Position numbers and translations under genes: made by a program
Shown: positions 45,260 to 54,575 of the stretch, piece by piece
Position numbering within the stretch: the first letter of the stretch is position 1
Layout: the number at the start of each line of letters is the position of its first letter
Origin: Kistimonas asteriae
GTDB taxonomy: Bacteria; Pseudomonadota; Gammaproteobacteria; Pseudomonadales; Endozoicomonadaceae
Direction: 5' to 3'
DNA length: 64,000 bases
Assembly (NCBI RefSeq): GCF_018263925.1
Contig: NZ_JAEVHF010000010.1
Location: 62,001 to 126,000, forward strand
Notes under the pieces: model-generated
Told to the model about the DNA's origin: nothing
The model's input: only the letters and a program-made list of their open reading frames with translations
Databases searched by the model: none

Positions 45260-46004
45260 GCTGGATGTCCTCTTGTCGCAGTTTTTCAAGGATATGGCCA
45301 TGCAGTGCCATCAGCTGCTCGTTGTCGAGAGAGCGGGGCGGTAAATCTTGCGGGTGAAGAGGCTCAGTTAATGTGGCCGGGCTACCTTGAAGGTGGTAGA
45401 CCGCATGCCCCAGACGCAGGGCTTCCAGTGGGTCGTGGGTAATCATCAGGATTGTGCGATCCGCGAGTAATTCACTGGCCAGATCCTGGAGTTTCAGGCG
45501 GGTTAACGCGTCCACCGCGGCAAAGGGTTCGTCCATCAGTACGAAAGGGCGGTCTTCCATGAGTGTTCGTGCCAGCGCGACCCGCTGACGCTGACCGCCC
45601 GAAAGCTCTCTGGGGTAGGACGATGCCTGTTGCTGTATGCCAACGGAGAGCAAGAGGTGATTGGCTTGTTCAATCGTCTCCTTTAATAGTGGTTCTTTTC
45701 TAAGGCGACATCCGAGAGTCACGTTATCAATAACGGATAGCCAGGGAAGGAGCAAGTCCTGCTGGGCCATCCATGCGACACGATGATGTACCGATAAGCC
45801 ATCCGAGCTGGTGATATCGCCATTGACCTGGGCGCTATGGCTGAAGGCAAGTCCTGCAATTAAACGCAGCAGGCTGGATTTTCCAACCCCGCTGGCTCCC
45901 AGCAGGCAAGTCCACTGATTGGCAGGAAGTGTTAAACACAAATTCGTAAAGATGGGTTTGTTGCTATAGGCGAGTGACGCATTATTAATATGGAGATCTG
46001 GCAT
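45249..46004 (-). CDS. ABC transporter ATP-binding protein (ThiZ/SsuB-like)
   Basis: This 251-residue ATPase powers the import system formed with the downstream permease and binding protein. Walker A is LLGASGVGKSSLLR, the Q-loop region VAWMAQQDLLLPWLSV, the signature ELSGGQRQRVALARTL and Walker B FVLMDEPFAAVD. It is the first gene of the operon. No TPP riboswitch is recognisable in the 195 bases upstream, although thiamine-linked transporters often have one. Confidence 0.92.
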   Translation of the reverse strand: MPDLHINNASLAYSNKPIFTNLCLTLPANQWTCLLGASGVGKSSLLRLIAGLAFSHSAQVNGDITSSDGLSVHHRVAWMAQQDLLLPWLSVIDNVTLGCRLRKEPLLKETIEQANHLLLSVGIQQQASSYPRELSGGQRQRVALARTLMEDRPFVLMDEPFAAVDALTRLKLQDLASELLADRTILMITHDPLEALRLGHAVYHLQGSPATLTEPLHPQDLPPRSLDNEQLMALHGHILEKLRQEDIQHAD

Positions 46005-46199
46005 GGTATTGGGATAAACGCCTTATGCGTTTGCAGCAGTTGGACAAGGCTGGCTTTATTGCAATGAATTGTCGACCATGACTGCCCGCCAAGAAGGGCG
46101 ATGTTATACGTCAGATGTGCTGGCAGCGGTTGTTCGTTGAGCAAGCCCCATTCGCAAAAGCTGCTGGCTGTGGGGCTCATATTACGAGGTTGCAATATC

Positions 46200-46808
46200 T
46201 CAGGCGGGCTCTGCTTCTGCAACCGGTTGCTGAGTTTTGCTGGACGATTTCGATGATTGTGCCGCTTCAAGTTGTTCTTTCAACTCGTCACGTTCTTTGT
46301 TGCTGGCCTCAAGCTCAGTGGTGACTTCGTCAATGCGACGCTTGCGTTCACGGCTTTCCTTACTGATTTGGTCAACCAGTTTCTTCTGTTTTTTCAATTC
46401 CTGACTGGCATCATTGAATTTCTTCTTAAGCTTTTCAGGTTCCAGCGCCTTGAGCGTTTTCTGCTCTCGCTTCAGCTTGTTGGCTTCAGTTTCAAGAGTC
46501 GCCAGCTTTTTCTCTGCGGTTTCCAGTTTACGACGTAAACTGCTCGCCTCTTTCTCATTGGTGCTTGCGGAGGTTTGTGCCGCCTCAAGTCCATCTTTCA
46601 TACTGCGGTTATCATCAAATAACTCGCTGTTCCTGCCCTTGAGTTTTTCATTTTCTGCCTCAAGGATCTGAACCCGGCTTTTCAGCTGAGTGAGTTCATC
46701 CCGGACACTCTTTTCGTTGGACTCGTAGATTTTCCTGATTTTCTCATCGACGCTCAGATAGTATTCGAGTCGGCTTTCTAGCTCAGCGCGAAACAGCTGC
46801 TCACTCAT
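46200..46808 (-). CDS. Coiled-coil protein of unknown function
   Basis: This 202-residue protein is almost entirely a predicted coiled coil, rich in Glu, Lys, Leu and Ala, from about residue 25 to 185, for example SLRRKLETAEKKLATLETEA. No signal peptide or membrane segment is seen, and the C-terminus is low-complexity (Ser, Gln, Ala). A Shine-Dalgarno AAGGAAG precedes ATG. It is divergent from the Lap-like secretion operon across about 450 bases and lies upstream of the ABC importer. I recognise no family, and coiled-coil similarity alone would mislead. Confidence 0.72.
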   Translation of the reverse strand: MSEQLFRAELESRLEYYLSVDEKIRKIYESNEKSVRDELTQLKSRVQILEAENEKLKGRNSELFDDNRSMKDGLEAAQTSASTNEKEASSLRRKLETAEKKLATLETEANKLKREQKTLKALEPEKLKKKFNDASQELKKQKKLVDQISKESRERKRRIDEVTTELEASNKERDELKEQLEAAQSSKSSSKTQQPVAEAEPA

Positions 46809-47261
46809 GGATATGATGGCTTCCTTAGAGAATGGTCTTTAACGGAAAGGTTTCAGGTCTTTGAAACAGCAAGAAGTGTAATCCTTTGACTGTTGCATAA
46901 CAACGTAGCTATAAGATAGACATTGTAGACGAAGTTTATCCAATTTCCCAACATATTTCCTCAAATTAAGCAATTCGTAGTCGCCAATGCTCACTTGTGA
47001 AATCTATCGATAATTGATGTCTGTATAAAAAACAGTATTTCATGTGGGTGTGTGACTCATCGAAGAAATAAACAAGGTGTCAAAAAAAAGGGGAAAGCGA
47101 GCGCAGGCTTGATTGAACGCAGCCGGTCTTGACGGCTATTTGATACGGTAATAGATAAACTGAATAAATGTTCATCACACCATAAGAAACTTGTTTACTC
47201 TGAATCAATATAAGGAACGCAGTCATAGTTGAACCGTTGCACGGATGCTGCAGGTTATTCC
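46809..47261. other. Intergenic region before the type I secretion operon
   Basis: About 450 A/T-rich bases with no ORF. I see an SOS-like sequence one base too short (CTGT-N7-ACAG at 47021-47035) and a 5-bp hairpin, AGCCG/CGGCT (47121-47137). The promoters of the coiled-coil gene and the secretion operon must lie here, but none is clear. Confidence 0.4.
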
Positions 47262-49421
47262 ATGGATTCGTCTTCATCCCAACAAGCCTCTACCGTTGAT
47301 CAAGACCGGTTTTCTGACCCGTTGCTGCTTTGCCTGGTCAAAATTTGTCGACTCTATGACAAATCTGACAGTGTGGAGGCCATTACGGCAGGCTTGCCGA
47401 TGGCGGATGAACCGTTCAGTGTCGACCTGTTTAACCGGGCCGCTGAACAGGTTGGCTTTGTCACGCGGCAGATCCGAAAGAAACTGCTCGATATTCCTCG
47501 TTTGGCCTGCCCGGCGGTGCTACTGCTAAGAAATGGTCAGGCCTGCGTACTGATGGACATCAATCACCAGGAACAAATAGCCAGTGTGGTGATTCCGTCA
47601 ATCAGTGATGATGTCCAGGATGTTGAGTTTGAGCGGCTTGCTGAAGAGTATCTCGGTGTCATGTTGTTGCTCAAGCAGAAGCACCGGTTTGATGAGCGCT
47701 CACCCTCTGTATTGGATGACAATGGCAAACATTGGTTCTGGAGTGCGCTGACGGTCTCATTACCGTTATATAAAAGTGTGCTTCTGACCTCGATCATGAT
47801 CAACTTCCTGGCCATAGTCAGCCCGATCTTTGTCATGAATGTCTATGACCGTGTCGTGCCCAACAATGCCTTTGAAACACTCTGGGTGCTGGTGACCGGC
47901 GTTCTGATTGCCTTTGGTTTTGATTTTCTGGTCAAGTGGCTGCGTTTTTATGCACTCGACAAGGCGGGAAAGAAGGCTGATATCATCCTGTCGTCCAGAA
48001 TCATGAGTCAGGTTTTGGGGCTTGAAATGACGTCGAGACCCAGTTCTGTGGGTTCATTTGCCAGAAGTATGCAGGATTTTGAAAGTATTCGGGATTTTAT
48101 CGCCTCCTCAACCATTGCCAGCCTGATCGATATACCCTGTGCCATCATCATTCTGACAGTTATTGGCATTCTCGGCGGGTGGCTGGTGGTGATCCCCCTT
48201 GTGGCGATGGTATTGATTGTTGCCTACTGCCTGATCATCCAGCCAGCCTTGCGCAATTCCATTGAAAAAACCTACCGCTCTTCTTCGGCAAAGAATGCCA
48301 CGCTAATTGAAAGCCTGATCGGTCTGGAAACCATTCAGATGTACGGCGCGGAATCCAAAATCCAGCATGAATGGGAGAAGCATATTGGATTCCTGGCCAA
48401 ATGGGGCGTCAAGAGCAAGATGCTGAGCCACTCTACGTCGATGGTGGCGGGCTTTATCCAGCAATGCAGTACGGTTGTTTTGATCGCAACAGGCGTCTAT
48501 TTGATTAGTGATCATACCTTGTCGATGGGAGCACTGATTGCCTGCAATATGCTGGCAGGTCGCAGTATGGCACCCATGTCACAGCTGGTCAGCCTGCTGA
48601 CCCGTTTTTACCAGTCCAAAACGGCGCTGGCTGGACTGGACAACATCATGAATATGCCCAAGAGGCGTAGCCCGGACAGGCAGTATGTCAATCTTGATAA
48701 TATTACGGGGGATCTGGAGCTGGAACAGGTGACCTTCACCTATCCAGACCAGAAACTCAACACTCTGGAAGACATCACGCTTTCCATCAAGGCTGGTGAA
48801 AAGGTTGGGATTATCGGTCGCATTGGTTCAGGCAAGTCGACCCTTGGGAAGATGTTACTAGGCCTCTATCCGCCAAGCAGTGGTTTGATCCGCCTTGATG
48901 GGCTGGATGTAACGCTTATTGACCCGGTGGCCCTGCGTAAGGCGGTTGGTTGTGTGCCCCAGGATATTAACCTGTTTTATGGCACTGTCCGGGAAAATAT
49001 CACGTTGGGTGCGGGCGCGGTTGATGACGAAACCGTTGTCAGGGCGGCCAAGATGGCGGGAGTCACGGACTTCACCAACATTCATCCAGAAGGGATGGAT
49101 ATGCCGGTCACTGAGCGTGGGGCGAACCTGTCGGGCGGCCAGCGCCAAGCGATCGCGGTTGCCCGAGCGTTCATGCACGACCCTTCCATTATGGTGCTGG
49201 ATGAGCCTACCAGCTCCATGGATCACAAGTCTGAGCAGCTCATCAAGGAGCAACTGCAAAAGTATTGCAGCAATAAAACGCTTGTACTTGTTACACACCG
49301 AATGTCGTTACTGGATCTGGTTGATCGCCTGATCGTCATTGATCGGGGGCGAATCGTTGCGGATGGCCCGAAAGTTCAGGTCATGGAAGCGTTAAAACAC
49401 GGGAAAATTGTCATCAGTTAG
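47262..49421 (+). CDS. Type I secretion ABC transporter, LapB-like
   Basis: This 719-residue protein is the inner-membrane ABC exporter of a type I secretion system, most like LapB of Pseudomonas. The N-terminal 140 residues form a C39-peptidase-like domain without the catalytic Cys, as in RTX exporters. Several transmembrane helices follow (residues 160-460), then the ATPase with Walker A GRIGSGKSTLGK, signature LSGGQRQAIAVARAF and Walker B IMVLDEPTSSMD. The frame is open from a TTG at 47229; ATG 47262 is preferred. It heads an operon with HlyD- and TolC-like genes. No RTX adhesin is encoded nearby. Confidence 0.9.
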   Translation: MDSSSSQQASTVDQDRFSDPLLLCLVKICRLYDKSDSVEAITAGLPMADEPFSVDLFNRAAEQVGFVTRQIRKKLLDIPRLACPAVLLLRNGQACVLMDINHQEQIASVVIPSISDDVQDVEFERLAEEYLGVMLLLKQKHRFDERSPSVLDDNGKHWFWSALTVSLPLYKSVLLTSIMINFLAIVSPIFVMNVYDRVVPNNAFETLWVLVTGVLIAFGFDFLVKWLRFYALDKAGKKADIILSSRIMSQVLGLEMTSRPSSVGSFARSMQDFESIRDFIASSTIASLIDIPCAIIILTVIGILGGWLVVIPLVAMVLIVAYCLIIQPALRNSIEKTYRSSSAKNATLIESLIGLETIQMYGAESKIQHEWEKHIGFLAKWGVKSKMLSHSTSMVAGFIQQCSTVVLIATGVYLISDHTLSMGALIACNMLAGRSMAPMSQLVSLLTRFYQSKTALAGLDNIMNMPKRRSPDRQYVNLDNITGDLELEQVTFTYPDQKLNTLEDITLSIKAGEKVGIIGRIGSGKSTLGKMLLGLYPPSSGLIRLDGLDVTLIDPVALRKAVGCVPQDINLFYGTVRENITLGAGAVDDETVVRAAKMAGVTDFTNIHPEGMDMPVTERGANLSGGQRQAIAVARAFMHDPSIMVLDEPTSSMDHKSEQLIKEQLQKYCSNKTLVLVTHRMSLLDLVDRLIVIDRGRIVADGPKVQVMEALKHGKIVIS

Positions 49422-49431
49422 CCTGATAACC

Positions 49432-50886
49432 ATGAACACACTATTAGATAAGTTAGGTCAGATGATTGTTGGTACAGCAACCCGGCTGAAGGCATGGAGT
49501 CTCAGGCTGGTGATGCTGCCTGTCGACGCGATCAAGAGGCTGGCAAAGAATCCGCGGGCCATCAAAAACTTTTTCTCCCGCTCGGAAGAGAGTGAGTTTA
49601 AGTCGGAATCCATCGATGTTTCTCTTCAGGATTCATCTTACGTAACGGTCTTTGTCAGTATTACCGGTACTGCATTGATCGTAATAGCGGTGACATGGGC
49701 CTCCTACGCGGAGCTGGATGAGATCACGCGCGGTGCAGGCACGGTGATCCCCTCGTCTCGATTGCAGATCGTAGAAAATCTGGAAGGGGGCGTTATCAAA
49801 AAAATCTACGTGAAGGATGGTGACCAGGTCCGTGCCGGTCAACCGCTTTTGCAGCTGGATGATGTCCATTTTTCTGCCAAGTTTCGAGAGAATGAACTGG
49901 AATATTTCAGTGAGTTTGCGAAAGTCGTTCGCCTTGAGGCGGAAGTGAATGGTGAAAGCCTCAATTTTCCCGAGGAATTGAGCGGCTATCTCGAATATAT
50001 CCATCGTGAGCGCGATTTTTATGATAGCCGTAAGCGTACCCTGGAGCAGGGATTGATGATTGCGGAGCAGGAAGTCGCCAAAATTTACCAGGAGCTCAAG
50101 TCGATTAAGGCGAAGCATTCGCACCTTGAAAAAAGCTACTCGTTGATGAAAAAGGAGTATGACCTCACGAAGCCGATGGCTGATGAGGGGGTTGTTTCCA
50201 AGGTTCAGTTGTTGCGGCTGGAGCAGAAGGTTAGTGAGATTGAAAGTCAGTTAGCGGATGCTCGGCACTCCATTCCAAAACTTGAAGCTGCGTGGAATCA
50301 GGCCCAGGGTAAACGGAAGGAGCTAAGCCTGCAATTTCGCGAAAAGGCCATTGATGAGATAAAAACTGCAGAGTTGAAGTTGGCGCAATTAACGGTTAAC
50401 CGAAATTCGCTGAAAGACAGGGTGGCAAGAACCATTGTCCGCTCTCCTGTTGATGGTGTAGTGAAGAAGATTCATATCAATACGATTAGCGGCGTGGTTG
50501 ACCCCGGAATGGAGCTGGTTGATATCATTCCGGTTGATGATTCGTTGCTGGTTGAAGTCAAGGTGCCCGCGAAAGATATTGCATTTCTGCGTCAGGACCT
50601 GAAAGCCATGGTCAGATTTACTGCTTATGATTTCACCGTTTATGGTGGGTTGACGGGAGAGGTTGTCCATGTCAGTCCGGATGCGCTGGAAGAAGAGGAC
50701 GGTAGCTATTACTACCTGGCTCAAGTCAAAACTGAAAGGTCATATTTTGGTACTAACGAAAAACAGTTGCCCATCATTCCTGGTATGCAGGCTGAGGTCG
50801 ATATTATGACGGGTAAAAAAACGGTTCTGGAATATTTAATGAAACCAATTCTAAGGGCCAGAAAAGTGGCGCTGACAGAGCGATAA
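49432..50886 (+). CDS. Type I secretion membrane fusion protein, LapC/HlyD-like
   Basis: This 484-residue adaptor links the ABC exporter to the outer-membrane channel. A single transmembrane helix lies near residues 70-92 (VFVSITGTALIVIAVTWASY), then a barrel-sandwich lipoyl-type segment (IVENLEGGVIKKIYVKDGD), a long coiled coil (about residues 150-330) and the HlyD C-terminal domain (VRSPVDGVVKKIHINT). ATG 49432 lies 10 bases after the exporter stop; an in-frame TTG at 49408 is less likely. Confidence 0.92.
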   Translation: MNTLLDKLGQMIVGTATRLKAWSLRLVMLPVDAIKRLAKNPRAIKNFFSRSEESEFKSESIDVSLQDSSYVTVFVSITGTALIVIAVTWASYAELDEITRGAGTVIPSSRLQIVENLEGGVIKKIYVKDGDQVRAGQPLLQLDDVHFSAKFRENELEYFSEFAKVVRLEAEVNGESLNFPEELSGYLEYIHRERDFYDSRKRTLEQGLMIAEQEVAKIYQELKSIKAKHSHLEKSYSLMKKEYDLTKPMADEGVVSKVQLLRLEQKVSEIESQLADARHSIPKLEAAWNQAQGKRKELSLQFREKAIDEIKTAELKLAQLTVNRNSLKDRVARTIVRSPVDGVVKKIHINTISGVVDPGMELVDIIPVDDSLLVEVKVPAKDIAFLRQDLKAMVRFTAYDFTVYGGLTGEVVHVSPDALEEEDGSYYYLAQVKTERSYFGTNEKQLPIIPGMQAEVDIMTGKKTVLEYLMKPILRARKVALTER

Positions 50887-50997
50887 AAGGAAACGCTAAT
50901 TAACCGATATTGTTTTAGGTGTTCATTTATTTTCGTTAGTGACGTGTGTGGTGTTTGAGTCAATAGAGGTAAGCGTTCTGCACTTCAGGGAATCCGT

Positions 50998-52314
50998 ATG
51001 ATTAACAGACGCTTAATAATACGAAATATGTCAATCTGGCTGATATCAGCCTGGATTACATCTTCCAGTGCGACAACATTGGAGGAAGTGATTCTTATTA
51101 CCCTGAAAGAACACCCGGATATTCTTGCCGCTAAAAGTCGTGTGAATACAGAAAGTCTCAAAGCTGATCAGAGTGAAGCCGGCCTGTATCCGACCATGGA
51201 TGTCAGTGCCGCCATTGGGGTTCAGCGAAAAGACAGTCCCAGTACCCGCAGTAATGGTAATGATAAAGACAATATAGAGCGGAATGAGTCTTCGCTCATT
51301 GTCCGGCAAAATGTATTCAAAGGATTCGAAACCGTCCGTCGTATGGAGCAGTATGACCATGGGGCTAAAGCCAGAGAATATGAATCGTTGAATACGCAGG
51401 GCTCTATTGCACTGAAGGTGGCTGAAGTTTATATCGGTGTCCTGGAGAAGAAGAAACAGCTTGAACTGGCTGAAAATAACCGAAATCTGCATGAGAAAAC
51501 CAAAAAACAGATCACGAGTTTGTTCAATCAGGGGTTGGCAAGTGAATCGGATCTGGCCCAGATTAGTGGTCGAACCTCTCAGTCCAGGGCGTTTGTCGTA
51601 GGTGCAAAAAGTGAACTGGACAGGGCGCTTAGCAGTTATATTTCAGTGGTTAACCGTAAAGCGGATAATCTGTTGGTGCCGAAGGTGTTCAAGCTTGGAT
51701 TCAAGACGCTGGATCAGGTTATGAACCAGCTGGACGTACACCCTTTGATGCGAGCTTCGCAGGAACAGGTTAACAGTGCGGATGCCGCTTACCAGGCGAG
51801 TCTGAGTGTTTATTATCCCAGTGTGAATGTTGAATTTACCCATCAGCGGACCCGTGATGCGGACGGTGTGACCGGGCATGATGAGAACTCTGTGGCCAAA
51901 TTGAGCATGTCATACAATTTGTACCGTGGCGGTGCTGACCAGGCACTGGTTGGGCAGGCCGCATCGCAGGCACAGCTGATTCGTGCGGAAAGACAGAAAA
52001 CCCATCGACGGCTAGTGCTTGAACTCAAGCAGGCCTGGTATTTGTATGAGTCATTGACTCAGCAAAAACCCTATTTACAGGAACATGTTAATAACAGCAT
52101 TAAGACGCTGAACGCTTATACCAAGCAGTTTGACCTGGGGCAGCGCACCCTGGTGGATGTGTTGAATACCGCGACGGAATTGTATCAAGCCAGAAAAACG
52201 TTTGTCAGGCATGAATTTGATATCATGTTATCAAAGTTCCGCTTATTGAATGCAGCGGGTCAGTTAATGGAGAGGCTTAAACTTTCCTCGATTCAAAATA
52301 CGCAGGAAGGTTGA
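50998..52314 (+). CDS. Outer-membrane efflux protein, LapE/TolC-like
   Basis: This 438-residue TolC-family protein would form the trimeric outer-membrane channel of the type I system. A signal sequence is visible (MSIWLISAWITSSSA within the first 30 residues), then the two repeated OEP domains with long helices and conserved segments such as VRQNVFKGFETVRRM and LSMSYNLYRGGADQALV. AGGGA precedes ATG 50998; ATG 51028 is the alternative. It completes a LapB-LapC-LapE-like set. Confidence 0.9.
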   Translation: MINRRLIIRNMSIWLISAWITSSSATTLEEVILITLKEHPDILAAKSRVNTESLKADQSEAGLYPTMDVSAAIGVQRKDSPSTRSNGNDKDNIERNESSLIVRQNVFKGFETVRRMEQYDHGAKAREYESLNTQGSIALKVAEVYIGVLEKKKQLELAENNRNLHEKTKKQITSLFNQGLASESDLAQISGRTSQSRAFVVGAKSELDRALSSYISVVNRKADNLLVPKVFKLGFKTLDQVMNQLDVHPLMRASQEQVNSADAAYQASLSVYYPSVNVEFTHQRTRDADGVTGHDENSVAKLSMSYNLYRGGADQALVGQAASQAQLIRAERQKTHRRLVLELKQAWYLYESLTQQKPYLQEHVNNSIKTLNAYTKQFDLGQRTLVDVLNTATELYQARKTFVRHEFDIMLSKFRLLNAAGQLMERLKLSSIQNTQEG

Positions 52315-52338
52315 TAAGGATTAAAAACACACGATAAA

Positions 52339-52361
52339 TTGGCCCGTATCAATCGGGCCAA
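52339..52361. terminator. Hairpin terminator between the TolC-like and mdh genes
   Basis: TTGGCCCG (52339-52346) and CGGGCCAA (52354-52361) form a perfect 8-bp stem with a 7-base loop. It lies between convergent genes and could act in both directions; the T tracts are weak. Confidence 0.7.
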
Positions 52362-52370
52362 GCTTTCGAT

Positions 52371-53450
52371 TTAAATCCGATCATTAATTTTTCTTGGGCC
52401 AAGATAGTGTTCGGGCACGTTTTCGTTGGCTGCCTGGGCGCAGTGTGATTCCAGTCTTTGCAGGAAATCAGTCGGGATCAGGTGTCGGATGGTATCCCTT
52501 TCTTCAAGCAACTCCTGTTCTGTGATTTTGAAATAATCTCTTGAGAGGTCATTCAGTGTCAGGCCATTGATAATCTGGTATCGGCCATAATTGCATCGCA
52601 CAGGGTAGGAGAAGAATAGGCCTTTCTCGACATCATAGCTGCCATCACTCATCACACTCATGCTGACATAGTCGTTTTGTCGTGTGCCGTGTACCCAGTC
52701 ATGCATATGATCAATGATCGCCTGTGCCGCTGACGATGTACTGGAGTGTCCGCAAACCTGGATGATTTCGGCGCCACGCTTCTGTATGCGTGGGATATAG
52801 CTGTTGCGATACCACTCGGTGTCAATCTGTGGCATCACAGGGTTTCCATGAATCATGGCGTGGTGGAGGTCGGGATACATGGTCGGCGAATGGTTGCCCC
52901 AGACGATGACTTTACGAATATCCTGCGGGTTACAGGATTTTTTGCTGGCGAGAATGCCAATGGCACGGTTGTGATCCAGTCGGGTGAGGGCGCTGAATTG
53001 CGTTGGGTTCAGGTCAGGCGCATTGCTGCAGGCGATTAACGCATTGGTATTGGCCGGGTTGCCCACCACGATCACCCTGACATCCGGGTTGGCGTAACGA
53101 TTGATCGCTTTACCCTGTACGGAAAATATCTCGGCGTTCGCCGTTAGCAGGTCGCTACGCTCCATGCCTTGTGCGCGGGGCCTGGCGCCGATCAGTATGG
53201 CATAATGGGCCCCGGAAAAGCCGCTGTCAGGGTTGTCATGCAGGCTGATGGAGTGCATGAGTGGATAAGCGCAGTCTTCCAGTTCCATGGCGATGCCTCG
53301 AAGTGCATCAATGGCCTGGGGGACTTCGATCAATTGCAGATAAACCGGCTGGTCGTGACCAAACATGTCTCCGGCGGCGATCCTGAAAAGCAGGGCTCGG
53401 CTGATACTTCCCGCAGCGCCGGTAACGGCGACACGTACAGGTTTCTTCAT
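52371..53450 (-). CDS. mdh: Malate dehydrogenase, type 2 (divergent)
   Basis: This 359-residue protein belongs to the NAD-dependent malate dehydrogenase type 2 family. Conserved features are [27 protein letters not shown] and the catalytic His region [12 protein letters not shown]. It departs from the usual family at the NAD loop: the common GAAGQIGY is here [10 protein letters not shown], so the last Gly of GxxGxxG (residue 17) is Ser, and the substrate loop reads [14 protein letters not shown] instead of GAAPRKxGMxRxDL. It is also about 30 residues longer than usual. It may be a paralogue or a related 2-hydroxyacid dehydrogenase, so the name is provisional. Confidence 0.8.
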   Translation of the reverse strand: MKKPVRVAVTGAAGSISRALLFRIAAGDMFGHDQPVYLQLIEVPQAIDALRGIAMELEDCAYPLMHSISLHDNPDSGFSGAHYAILIGARPRAQGMERSDLLTANAEIFSVQGKAINRYANPDVRVIVVGNPANTNALIACSNAPDLNPTQFSALTRLDHNRAIGILASKKSCNPQDIRKVIVWGNHSPTMYPDLHHAMIHGNPVMPQIDTEWYRNSYIPRIQKRGAEIIQVCGHSSTSSAAQAIIDHMHDWVHGTRQNDYVSMSVMSDGSYDVEKGLFFSYPVRCNYGRYQIINGLTLNDLSRDYFKITEQELLEERDTIRHLIPTDFLQRLESHCAQAANENVPEHYLGPRKINDRI

Positions 53451-53509
53451 AGGGGGTAAACCTTCGTTGTGAAGTGAAACGGGCAGGGGGAAGTGTAGTC
53501 AAGAGAACG

Positions 53510-53532
53510 GGGTAGTCAGTGGGTGACTACCC
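53510..53532. terminator. Hairpin downstream of the universal stress gene
   Basis: GGGTAGTCA (53510-53518) and TGACTACCC (53524-53532) form a 9-bp stem with a 5-base loop, 23 bases beyond the end of the minus-strand universal stress gene. The T run on that strand is poor, so termination is likely but not certain. Confidence 0.55.
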
Positions 53533-53554
53533 TGTTTTAACGGGATAACGGAGG

Positions 53555-53989
53555 TTATTTTCCGACGCGGACCGCGAGAACGTCGCAGGTGGCACCGTGA
53601 AGAATGCTGGTGGAGGTGGATCCCAGTATCAGTGCCAGACCGTGCCGACCATGGCTGCCCACCACGATCAGGTCAATACCGCACTCTTCGGCAATGCGGT
53701 GCACTTCGCGCTCAGGGCGGCCGTACACCACATGCTGATCCCCTTTTTCAATATTGATCTTGTCGGCCAGCTTGTTGATGCGTTCGCGGGCCTGCTGGGT
53801 GATCTCATCCTGCAGGGTTGTTAGGTCGAGGGGGATATCGCTGCCGTAGGCGACACTGAGGGGTTCCACGACATGGACCAGGGTCAGCCGGGCGTCATTG
53901 GCTTCGGCGATGGCCTTGGCCTTGTTCAGCACTTCATCAGCTTCCTCGGTCAGGTCGACAGCTACCAGAACGTGCTTGTACAGGCTCAT
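53555..53989 (-). CDS. Universal stress protein (UspA family)
   Basis: This 144-residue single-domain universal stress protein starts MSLYKHVLVAVDLTEEADEV and carries the ATP-binding motif VVGSHGRHGLALILGSTSTS near the C-terminus. Such proteins are soluble nucleotide-binding dimers induced in stationary phase and stress. It is monocistronic, upstream of mdh on the same strand with a hairpin between. Confidence 0.93.
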   Translation of the reverse strand: MSLYKHVLVAVDLTEEADEVLNKAKAIAEANDARLTLVHVVEPLSVAYGSDIPLDLTTLQDEITQQARERINKLADKINIEKGDQHVVYGRPEREVHRIAEECGIDLIVVGSHGRHGLALILGSTSTSILHGATCDVLAVRVGK

Positions 53990-54125
53990 TGTATGTTCCT
54001 TTTCCGGTTCGTAAAGAGGCTGTTCCTGATGTCTATCCGCCCGATTTTGCCGGCAGGCCTTGCCCGAAACCGAGACATGCAGGCAGACTTACATCAACAT
54101 ACTAAAACAAATTGCTGAGAAGTGT

Positions 54126-54575
54126 ATGACCTGGCTCATAGTTTTACTGATATTGGCGGTAATTGCAGGGAATTTAATGTGGTTGATGCCATCAAAGCGG
54201 GAGCGTCAGCAGATGGTATTCCGGCAGGCGGCTATGGCCAAAAAAATGAAAGTCAGTGCGTTCAAGGAGCTGGAGAAACTGCCTGATTCCTGCGATACGG
54301 AGGCTCACTGGATGGAGTATGTCCTGCCAACCGAGCGCTCGTTGAATATTCATGTTCCCATCGTTCTCAAGCGGATGAAAAATCATGCCTGGGTATTGCC
54401 TGATACCCTGAATCAGCCGGTTATTACCGGATTACTTGAAGAACTCCCAGCAGGTGTTGTTCAGATCACCATCCGGCAGATGAGTGTGGTGGCTTTGTGG
54501 GATGAACGGGGCGATAAAAACGCCATTGATCAGCTTCATGCTGTTTTGACCTCACTCCGAGATACCTGTCTCTGA
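54126..54575 (+). CDS. Conserved small membrane-anchored protein upstream of fadB
   Basis: This 149-residue protein has one N-terminal transmembrane helix (MTWLIVLLILAVIAGNLMWL) followed by a basic segment (KRERQQMVFRQAAMAKKM) and a soluble domain. I recall similar proteins upstream of fadB in Pseudomonas, of unknown function. The frame is open from 54060, but ATG 54126 has GAGAAG just upstream and starts the helix. It lies about 310 bases before fadB and probably has its own transcript. Confidence 0.75.
   Translation: MTWLIVLLILAVIAGNLMWLMPSKRERQQMVFRQAAMAKKMKVSAFKELEKLPDSCDTEAHWMEYVLPTERSLNIHVPIVLKRMKNHAWVLPDTLNQPVITGLLEELPAGVVQITIRQMSVVALWDERGDKNAIDQLHAVLTSLRDTCL

Noticed and set aside
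46005..46200. TPP riboswitch upstream of the ThiZ-like ATPase
   Set aside because: I looked for the CTGAGA and ACCTGA-type conserved cores on the minus strand and did not find them.
45932..46270. 112-codon minus-strand ORF overlapping the ATPase and coiled-coil genes
   Set aside because: It overlaps two better-supported genes on the same strand and has no family resemblance or good start.
47021..47035. SOS-like box CTGT-N7-ACAG before the type I secretion operon
   Set aside because: The spacing is 15 bases overall, one short of the LexA consensus CTGT-N8-ACAG, and no SOS gene follows.
47262..47700. Active C39 bacteriocin-processing peptidase in the ABC exporter
   Set aside because: The region has the fold's general pattern but no catalytic Cys at the expected N-terminal site, so it is a C39-like domain only.
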